Below, in pieces: positions 1 to 5,221 of a stretch of DNA of 7,063 nt. Source of the stretch: DASTCC01 sp035711465 (GTDB lineage: Bacteria; Acidobacteriota; Vicinamibacteria; Vicinamibacterales; SCN-69-37); assembly GCA_035711465.1 (NCBI GenBank), contig DASTCC010000482.1:1-7063 (forward strand), read 5' to 3'. Both the position numbers and the translations under genes were made by a program. The notes under the pieces were generated by a model. It was given only the letters and a program-made list of their open reading frames with translations. It did not search any database and was not told where the DNA came from. Numbering within the stretch: position 1 is the stretch's first letter; each line of letters starts with the position of its first letter.

Positions 1-416
1 CGCTCGTCCGTTTGAGTCTCGAGTACACCCGCACGGCGACGCCGATCCTTCGGGCACTGCGGCCGATCGTCGAGGCGACGGGCGATGAACGATCGATCGA
101 CGCGGTCGACGTCATCGAGGCGCTGTGTCTTCGCATCGCGAGCAAGACGCACCGGGCGGTGTCCGGCGCGCTCGACGCCCACTACGATCCGACCGACGTC
201 CAGAGCGATGCCAACGGCTCGGCAAAGCTGGTGCGACTGCTCGTTGCCGAGTCGCGCGCCGCATGGCGAGTGCTGATGGAAACGGGCCGCGCCCGCGCCA
301 ACGGCGTGCCGGCCAGGCTCGCGCGCATGCTCGAGGACCTGGACGTCGGCATCGACGTGCGCTTTCCGAACGCGATGAAGTTCATCCGGCCGGGATTCGA
401 CACGGTCGGCAAATGA
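1..416 (+). CDS. Hypothetical helix-rich protein, C-terminal part (5' end outside window)
   Basis: I do not recognise the family, and no function is assigned. The reading frame is open from the first complete codon (position 3) to TGA at 414-416. A TTG at 12 could be a start, but the frame continues upstream of it without a stop and no ribosome binding site is visible, so I treat the gene as cut by the window edge. The visible ~137 residues are rich in Ala, Arg, Leu and Asp, with a pattern of amphipathic helices: one around DVIEALCLRIASKTH, another around KLVRLLVAESRAAWRVLMETG. There is no signal peptide, membrane segment or cysteine cluster. It ends in a more aromatic tail (RFPNAMKFIRPGFD) that looks conserved rather than random. 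Third codon positions are strongly G/C, which supports real coding. It converges on the M23 gene with a 31-nt gap (417-447) that holds no obvious terminator hairpin. Confidence 0.7.
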   Translation, partial: LVRLSLEYTRTATPILRALRPIVEATGDERSIDAVDVIEALCLRIASKTHRAVSGALDAHYDPTDVQSDANGSAKLVRLLVAESRAAWRVLMETGRARANGVPARLARMLEDLDVGIDVRFPNAMKFIRPGFDTVGK

Positions 417-447
417 GCATTGCGACGGGCGTGAAGATTGCGGCCGG

Positions 448-1806
448 TTACTGACGCGGGCGAGCGGCGGGCACGATAGCCGCGGCCGGCGTCGGCGCGG
501 CGATCCATCCGGTCTGCCGATTCGGGAAGCGGACGAGACGATACGTTCCCGAGGCGCCGAGGACGTCGACGCTGGTGCGGGCGGCGATGCTGTCCACGAC
601 TGGCGCCTCGGCGTCCGGCGCTTCGAGTATCTCGGTGGCTTCGGCGAGCGTGGCGGTGGACACCGGCCGCTCCAGCGCTTCGAGCTCGCGCGCGCGCACG
701 AATGCGACGGTCGTGTCCGGCCAGTCGATGCGGAAGAATCCGGCCGCGGCGGCGCGCACACGGACGATCGTGCCGGCGTCGATGATCGTCGAGGTCGAGG
801 CGCGCGCGTGCGGCGCGGCATGCACCGCGGCGCGGCCGGCGCGCACCCGCGCCCATTCGCCGACGAGCGACAACGCCGCCGAGATCTCGGCCGGCTGAGG
901 ATCGTCCGGGCGCAGATACGGATGTGGATCCACGGGGCCGCGGTCGTACACGCCGAAGTGCAGGTGCGGCGGCGTCGTCCGCGCATTGCCGGTGTTGCCG
1001 ACGTAGCCGATGACCTGGCCCGCGCGGACGGACGCGCCGTTCGTTACCGCCCAGTCGTGCAGATGCGCGTAGTACAGGCGGCCGCGGCGATCGAGCGGCG
1101 AGAGCCAGATCACCTGCCCGCCGCGATCGCTCGTGTCGACGCGGACGACGCCGTCGACGGCCGCCACCACCGGCGTGCCCCGCGGCGCGAAGATGTCGAT
1201 GCCGTGATGGTCGCGCCGGCCGCCGTCACGCGGCGCGCCAAAGCCGCTGTGCGCGGCGCCGAGACTCACGCCCTGCACGGGAAAGCCGAGCGAGGCCGTG
1301 GTGCGCTCGACGATCGTGTAGCGTCCGCCGCGCAGCAACTCGGGCTGCAGACGAAGAATGTGCAGGCCGTCGCGGCGCGCATCGTAGGTGAACGACAACT
1401 GGCCGGGCTCGGCGCCAGCCACCCGGCGCGGCGGCTCCTCTTCGCGGGCCTCGAACAGATCGACGTACAGACGCGCCGGCGACGCGGTTTCGAACGACAC
1501 GTCGATCACCAGCCGCCGACCGCGGCGCAGCTCGAAGGCATAACCGATAGCGCTCGGATCCGCGGGCGGCAGATAGCCGCTCTCACGGAATGGCAGCGAC
1601 GTGGGGATCGGATTCGCCAGGGCCTGATTGGCGGCCGCCAGCCAGTCCTGTCCGAGCGCGGTCTTGTCGAGTCCGAACTCGGACAGCGCCGCGGTGTAGC
1701 GCTCGTGCGTCGGCGCATCCTGCAGCGCCGGCCGCGGCGGCGGCGGCTGGTTGCATCCAAACGCGGCAACCGCGAACAGCACGATCGACGAGCGAATCCA
1801 CTTCAC
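448..1806 (-). CDS. M23 family metallopeptidase lipoprotein with PPC-like domain and two SH3-like domains
   Basis: Predicted envelope-anchored zinc endopeptidase that cuts peptidoglycan cross-links or bridges (LytM/M23 family). I chose the GTG at 1806 (452 aa) because it gives a compact lipoprotein signal: KWIR, a hydrophobic stretch, then AFGC with Cys18 as lipid site. The lipobox has Phe at -2, which is not canonical. Longer starts (GTG 1833, TTG 1869) would put non-signal residues in front, and none of the starts has a clear Shine-Dalgarno. Residues ~85-175 look like a beta-sandwich pre-peptidase (PPC-like) domain. The M23 core is at ~180-300, with motif HHGID (zinc ligands His200 and Asp204), catalytic-type YAHL (His248) and HLHF (His281, His283). 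All key residues are present, so it should be active. Residues ~324-377 and ~388-444 resemble two bacterial SH3 domains, typical cell-wall binding modules. TAA stop at 448-450. It lies 85 nt downstream of the ADOP permease on the same strand. Confidence 0.88.
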   Translation of the reverse strand: MKWIRSSIVLFAVAAFGCNQPPPPRPALQDAPTHERYTAALSEFGLDKTALGQDWLAAANQALANPIPTSLPFRESGYLPPADPSAIGYAFELRRGRRLVIDVSFETASPARLYVDLFEAREEEPPRRVAGAEPGQLSFTYDARRDGLHILRLQPELLRGGRYTIVERTTASLGFPVQGVSLGAAHSGFGAPRDGGRRDHHGIDIFAPRGTPVVAAVDGVVRVDTSDRGGQVIWLSPLDRRGRLYYAHLHDWAVTNGASVRAGQVIGYVGNTGNARTTPPHLHFGVYDRGPVDPHPYLRPDDPQPAEISAALSLVGEWARVRAGRAAVHAAPHARASTSTIIDAGTIVRVRAAAAGFFRIDWPDTTVAFVRARELEALERPVSTATLAEATEILEAPDAEAPVVDSIAARTSVDVLGASGTYRLVRFPNRQTGWIAAPTPAAAIVPAARPRQ

Positions 1807-1817
1807 CTGGAGGGCTC

Positions 1818-1838
1818 GGAACGTGAATATCACATTCC
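1818..1838 (-). promoter_or_regulatory. Near-palindrome / small hairpin just upstream of the M23 start
   Basis: On the + strand, GGAACGTGA (1818-1826) and TCACATTCC (1830-1838) are inverted copies with one mismatch and a 3-bp centre. In RNA read from the minus strand (the sense of the M23 gene) the mismatch becomes a G.U pair, giving a 9-bp stem with a UAU loop. The stem ends 11 nt before the GTG at 1806, the expected ribosome-binding zone. It could be a repressor operator, a 5'UTR hairpin affecting M23 translation, or the stem of a weak terminator for the permease transcript (no U-run follows). The 3-bp spacing does not match the CRP/FNR site layout. If M23 actually begins at 1833 or 1869, this stretch is mostly coding. 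Confidence 0.45.
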
Positions 1839-1839
1839 A

Positions 1840-1888
1840 GGGGCTCGGGGCTTGGGGCTTGAGCCTCAAGTTCCAAGTTCTGAGTTCT
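1840..1888. repeat. Degenerate 7-bp tandem repeat arranged as an inverted repeat
   Basis: Seven consecutive 7-bp units fill the space between the ADOP stop and the M23 leader: GGGGCTC, GGGGCTT, GGGGCTT, GAGCCTC, AAGTTCC, AAGTTCT, GAGTTCT. The third base is always G, and the others drift by transitions from a GGGGCTT form to an AAGTTCT form. The array is also an inverted repeat centred on C1864. Read as + strand RNA, all 24 opposed positions from 1840/1888 inward to 1863/1865 are Watson-Crick or G.U (16 and 8); the innermost pair would open to form the loop. On the minus strand the eight wobbles become C.A mismatches. The next seven bases (CAGTCAC, 1889-1895) may be a decayed extra unit overlapping the ADOP stop. 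The function is unknown. Confidence 0.75.
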
Positions 1889-1891
1889 CAG

Positions 1892-4654
1892 TCACTGCCC
1901 TCGCAGTGCCGTCACGGGGTTCACGCGAATCGCGCGGCGGGCCGGTGAATAGCACGCGGCGATCACGGCGGCAACGAGCACTGTGGTCGCGAGCAGGAAC
2001 GCCGTCGGATCGGTGGCCGACACTTCGAACAACAGCGACTGCACGAGTCTCGCCGTCAGCAGCGCGCCGACCAGGCCGATCGCCACGCCGAGCAGCGCCA
2101 GGCGCAGGCCCTGGCCGATCACGAGGCGCATGATCGATCGCGGCTCGGCGCCGAGCGCCATGCGCACGCCGAACTCCTGCACGCGCCGGCCCACCGAGAA
2201 CGAGACCAGACCGTAGACGCCGACGGCGGCGAGCAGCAGCGCCACCAGGGCCAGTCCGCCGAGGAGCGCCGTCGTGAATCGGCGCGACCCCGTCGTCGCC
2301 GCGATCGCCTGCGTCATCGTCGTCGCGTTGCTGACGGGCAGCAGCGGGTCGAGCTCGGCGACGGCGCGGCGCACGGCCGCCACCGTCGTGTCCGTCGGCT
2401 GCGCGGTGCGAATGAGCAGGCGCAGCACGCCGAAGTAGGCGTGCTGCTGCGACGGCTCGTAGGTCTGCAGCGTCGGCGATTCCTCGAGGCCGTACTGGCG
2501 CACGTCGTCGACGACGCCGACGATCTCGCCGTAGTCGCGGCTCGGCCCCTGGCTGATGCGGATGCGTTTGCCGACGACGTCGAGGGTGTTGAACACCTTC
2601 ATCGCCAGCTGCCGCGACACGATGGTGACGCGCGGCTGGTCGCGGCGATCGGCGTCCGTGAAGTCGCGTCCGCGCAGCACCGGAATCTGCATCGTCGCGA
2701 AGTAGCCGGGGCTGATCGCGTAGAAGTTGGACGTCGGCCGCGCCTCGGGATCGACGTCGAGTCCTTCGACGTCGATGGACGAGACGTAATCGCCGAGGAA
2801 CGGCACCGACTGCGTCGTGGCGACCTGCTCGATGCCCGGGAGCGTGCGCACGCGCTCGACGACCGACGAGAAGAACTGCGTCTTCTTCGCGGCGTCACCG
2901 TAGCGGGATTCGGGCAGCGAGAGGCCGACGGCAATCAGCCGATCGGGCTGGAAGCCGGGCGCGACGCCGAGCAGGCGATCGAGGCTGCGGAGCAGCAGCG
3001 CCGAGCCGGTGACGAGCATCACTGCGAGCGCGACTTCGCCGACGATCAACACCGAGCGCGTGCGCGTCTTGAGCGACGAGGCGCCCGTCCTCGAGCCGGG
3101 ACCGAGCGCGGCGCCGAGCGAGGCGCCGGCCAGCTGCAGCGCCGGCAGCAGCCCGAACACCAACGGCGTGATCGCCGCGAGCACGGCGGCGAACGCGAGC
3201 GCGCTGCCATCGAGCGGGACGTCGGTGATGCGAGGCAGGTTCATCCAGCGCGATGCGAGCAGCGCACGAAGAAGCAGGTAAGCGATGCCGACGCCACACA
3301 GGGCGCCGGCCAGGCCGAGCGTCAGGCTCTCGACGAGCAGCTGCCGGATCAGCCGTCCGCGGCTGGCGCCGAGCGCGGCGCGGACTGAAATCTCGCGCTG
3401 GCGATCGGCGCCGCGGGCCAGCAGCAGGCCGGCGACGTTGGCGCAGGCGATCAGCAGGACGCCGATGGCGGCGGCCACCAGCATGTTGAGACCCGACCGG
3501 ATGTTGCGGATCGAAAACTCGTGCAGCGGATCGACGAGCGTCGTCCAGGTCCGATTGCCATCGGGGATCTCGGCTTCGAGCTCGCGCGCGGCGCGGGCGA
3601 GATCGTCGCGGGCGGTCTCGAAAGAGACGCCGGCCTTCACGCGCCCGACCAACGCCAGGAAGTGGCTGCCGTAGTTGCGGCGCTCGTCGTCGCTCAGCGC
3701 GAGCGGCACCCACGCGCGCGTGTTTCGAGCGGGATACGCGAAGGACGCCGGCATCACGCCGATCACAGTCACCGGACGCTCGTTCAACGTGATCGTCTGA
3801 CCGATGATGTCGGCGCGGCGGGCGAAGTGGCTCATCCACAGGCCTTCGGAGAGGATGATGACCGCCGCGGCGCCGGGGCGATCGTCGGCGTCGGTGAATC
3901 CGCGGCCGACGAGCGGCGGCACCCCGAGCACGTCGAACAGGTTCGCCGACGCGCGGCTGATGTCGATGCGCTCCGGATCGCCGGCGCCGGTCAGATTGCC
4001 GGACGATCCGGTGGTCGCGGCGATGCCGTCGTAGGCGCGCGTCCGCTGCTGCCAGGCCAGGAAGCGTCCGGGCGACACGCTGAACGACGGGAACCGCGGC
4101 AGCGACGCGTCGCGGATGTAGACGAGCGCTTCGGGCTTCGCGTAGGGCAGCGGCGTCAGCACGATGGCGTTGAGCACGCTGAACACGGCGGTGGCGGCGC
4201 CGGCCGCGATCGCCAGCGTCGCGATGGAGACGACGGCATGTCCCGGATGCTTGAGCAGGCCGCGCAGCCCGGAACGGATGTCACCGCCGATGCCGGCGAA
4301 CAGCGACGCACGCGGCGCGGTCGACTCAGCCATGACGAGATCTCCCTCGAGCGCGGGCATGCCCGCGAACAACGGACGCCGTTGGCGGACGTGCCAGGCG
4401 GCCCGGAGAATGGCGGCACTTTCGCGGGCGCGGAATCGCCAGCGGGACCGGACGACGCGCCCGGCGGTCAGGGCGCCCATCAGCTCCGACTCGCGCTCGG
4501 CGAGCGTCTGCAGCAGATCGCCGGCGTGTTCGTCGCGGAACGCGCGCGGACAGCACGCCAGCGCGACGCGGAACAGCCGGCGCGACACTGCGCTCAGCCG
4601 CGGCGCGGCGGCCTCGTGGTCCGTCCCCGATCCGCGCCGATCGGCCGTCGTCAT
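1892..4654 (-). CDS. ADOP-type (MacB/FtsX-like) ABC transporter permease
   Basis: Inner-membrane permease of the acidobacterial duplicated orphan permease family, related to MacB and FtsX; the substrate is unknown. I chose the ATG at 4654 (920 aa) because it overlaps the PadR stop as ATGA. Residues ~25-92 form a soluble prefix region (ALACCPRAFRDEHAGDLLQ) typical of ADOPs. Then come two MacB-like halves. In the first, a membrane segment at ~141-165 is followed by a periplasmic domain to ~385 and three segments at ~388-413, 438-466 and 484-510. In the second, a segment at ~534-556 is followed by a periplasmic domain to ~790 and three segments at ~794-821, 844-872 and 884-903. The halves carry matching motifs, REISVRAALGA and QEFGVRMALGA, evidence of internal duplication. 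The end, RVNPVTALRGQ, is the usual FtsX/MacB C-terminal signature. No ATPase gene lies in the window, as expected for an orphan. ADOPs are usually ~800-900 aa, so this copy is complete. TGA stop at 1892-1894. Confidence 0.93.
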   Translation of the reverse strand: MTTADRRGSGTDHEAAAPRLSAVSRRLFRVALACCPRAFRDEHAGDLLQTLAERESELMGALTAGRVVRSRWRFRARESAAILRAAWHVRQRRPLFAGMPALEGDLVMAESTAPRASLFAGIGGDIRSGLRGLLKHPGHAVVSIATLAIAAGAATAVFSVLNAIVLTPLPYAKPEALVYIRDASLPRFPSFSVSPGRFLAWQQRTRAYDGIAATTGSSGNLTGAGDPERIDISRASANLFDVLGVPPLVGRGFTDADDRPGAAAVIILSEGLWMSHFARRADIIGQTITLNERPVTVIGVMPASFAYPARNTRAWVPLALSDDERRNYGSHFLALVGRVKAGVSFETARDDLARAARELEAEIPDGNRTWTTLVDPLHEFSIRNIRSGLNMLVAAAIGVLLIACANVAGLLLARGADRQREISVRAALGASRGRLIRQLLVESLTLGLAGALCGVGIAYLLLRALLASRWMNLPRITDVPLDGSALAFAAVLAAITPLVFGLLPALQLAGASLGAALGPGSRTGASSLKTRTRSVLIVGEVALAVMLVTGSALLLRSLDRLLGVAPGFQPDRLIAVGLSLPESRYGDAAKKTQFFSSVVERVRTLPGIEQVATTQSVPFLGDYVSSIDVEGLDVDPEARPTSNFYAISPGYFATMQIPVLRGRDFTDADRRDQPRVTIVSRQLAMKVFNTLDVVGKRIRISQGPSRDYGEIVGVVDDVRQYGLEESPTLQTYEPSQQHAYFGVLRLLIRTAQPTDTTVAAVRRAVAELDPLLPVSNATTMTQAIAATTGSRRFTTALLGGLALVALLLAAVGVYGLVSFSVGRRVQEFGVRMALGAEPRSIMRLVIGQGLRLALLGVAIGLVGALLTARLVQSLLFEVSATDPTAFLLATTVLVAAVIAACYSPARRAIRVNPVTALRGQ

Positions 4655-5019
4655 GAGCCGTGCGATCCGCGACCGGTCGCCGGAATGACGCGTTTCTCGC
4701 GCGCGGTGCGCAGCACGTCCTCCAGCCGGTCGCACTCGGCGCGTAGCACGGCGCGCCCGAGCGGCGTCAGCCGGTAGTAGCGCCGCCGGCTGTCGTCGGC
4801 CTTCGGGCGCCGGCTCGCGTCGGCGCGCAGCAGCCCTTCGTCCTGCAGCCGCTTGATCGCCGCGTAGAGCGTGCCGGCCTCGAGCGAGACGAGGCCGTGG
4901 GTGCGGCGCTCGACGTCCTTGATGATCCCGTAGCCATGCTGCGCCTCGTCGGCGACGGCGAGGAGCACGTAGAGGCTGACGGTGGTGAGCGGAAGTAGCG
5001 TCTGGGGTCGGACCGCCAC
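4651..5019 (-). CDS. PadR family transcriptional regulator (ADOP-associated)
   Basis: A 122-aa winged-helix DNA-binding protein, most likely a repressor of its own operon. Residues ~8-85 carry the PadR signature: LLPLTTVSLYVLLAVAD, then HGYGIIKDVE, then the recognition-helix region SLEAGTLYAAIKRLQDEGLL, followed by the wing and RRRYYRLTPLGRAVL. The short C-terminal helix (~85-112) fits the small PadR subfamily that lacks the long dimerisation domain. The GTG start at 5019 is supported by a GGAAAGG ribosome binding site seven bases upstream. The stop TGA (4653-4651) overlaps the ATG of the ADOP permease, so the two are probably translationally coupled. Short PadR regulators paired with ADOP permeases are a recurrent acidobacterial arrangement. 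The effector is unknown; PadR proteins often sense small aromatic or antimicrobial compounds, but nothing in the sequence identifies a ligand. Confidence 0.93.
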   Translation of the reverse strand: MAVRPQTLLPLTTVSLYVLLAVADEAQHGYGIIKDVERRTHGLVSLEAGTLYAAIKRLQDEGLLRADASRRPKADDSRRRYYRLTPLGRAVLRAECDRLEDVLRTAREKRVIPATGRGSHGS

Positions 5020-5026
5020 GGACGGA

Positions 5027-5033
5027 CCTTTCC
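5027..5033 (-). promoter_or_regulatory. Ribosome binding site of padR-like gene
   Basis: Minus-strand GGAAAGG ends 7 nt before the GTG at 5019. It is the clearest Shine-Dalgarno in the window and settles the PadR start on a GTG codon. The ADOP and M23 starts have no comparable motif. Confidence 0.6.
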
Positions 5034-5067
5034 GGACGATCCGGCCGCGCCGGCGCGCGAACTCTTC

Positions 5068-5091
5068 AGATCGTCACTGTAAAGACGATCT
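5068..5091. promoter_or_regulatory. Candidate PadR operator (8-8-8 inverted repeat)
   Basis: AGATCGTC (5068-5075) and GACGATCT (5084-5091) are perfect inverted copies separated by 8 bp. One base further out, additional symmetric matches (TT on the left, AA on the right) extend the symmetry. The centre is AT-rich inside otherwise very GC-rich DNA and, read on the minus strand, contains TTTACAGT, whose TACAGT could serve as a -10 element, although I see no good -35. The right-hand edge lies 48 nt upstream of the PadR start, where an autoregulatory site is expected. PadR dimers commonly bind two short arms separated by about 8 bp, so spacing and position both fit. Assigning this site to PadR is inference. 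Confidence 0.6.
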
Positions 5092-5171
5092 TAATAGTTG
5101 ACGGGTTGTCTGGCGATCGCGGGATTTCGAAGCGGCGCGGATCCGGACAGGCGGGAGGCGAACGTACCAGA

Positions 5172-5203
5172 CCACGACGCCGAGCCGGCACTCGACGTCG
5201 TGG
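5172..5203 (-). terminator. Strong hairpin downstream of the metalloprotease, possible terminator
   Basis: CCACGACG (5172-5179) pairs with CGTCGTGG (5196-5203). After one C/A mismatch (5180/5195), CGAG (5181-5184) pairs with CTCG (5191-5194), closing a 6-base loop. This gives 12 pairs in a 32-nt hairpin, 18 nt after the metalloprotease TAG. There is no long U-run after the stem on the minus strand (it continues TCTGGTACGTT), so it is not a textbook intrinsic terminator. It may act with Rho or as a 3'-end stabiliser. It also separates the protease transcript from the PadR promoter region. Confidence 0.5.
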
Positions 5204-5221
5204 CCTGCCTTGCCCAACTCG

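Noticed and set aside
1818..1838. CRP/FNR-type binding site (GTGA...TCAC)
   Set aside because: The half-sites are only 3 bp apart, against 6 for CRP and 4 for FNR with different arms.
1807..1891. Intrinsic terminator after the ADOP permease
   Set aside because: The gap has inverted repeats but no U-run on the minus strand, so termination cannot be claimed; read-through into M23 remains possible.
808..2133. Long open frame (441 codons) on the + strand opposite the M23 gene
   Set aside because: The predicted protein is an Arg/Ala-rich low-complexity product typical of antisense frames in GC-rich genes. It crosses the M23-ADOP gap, and the opposite strand encodes recognisable domains.
3521..4777. 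Long open frame (418 codons) on the + strand opposite ADOP and PadR; similar frame at 2441-3388
   Set aside because: Same compositional shadow effect. The products lack any domain pattern and run across the real PadR-ADOP junction.
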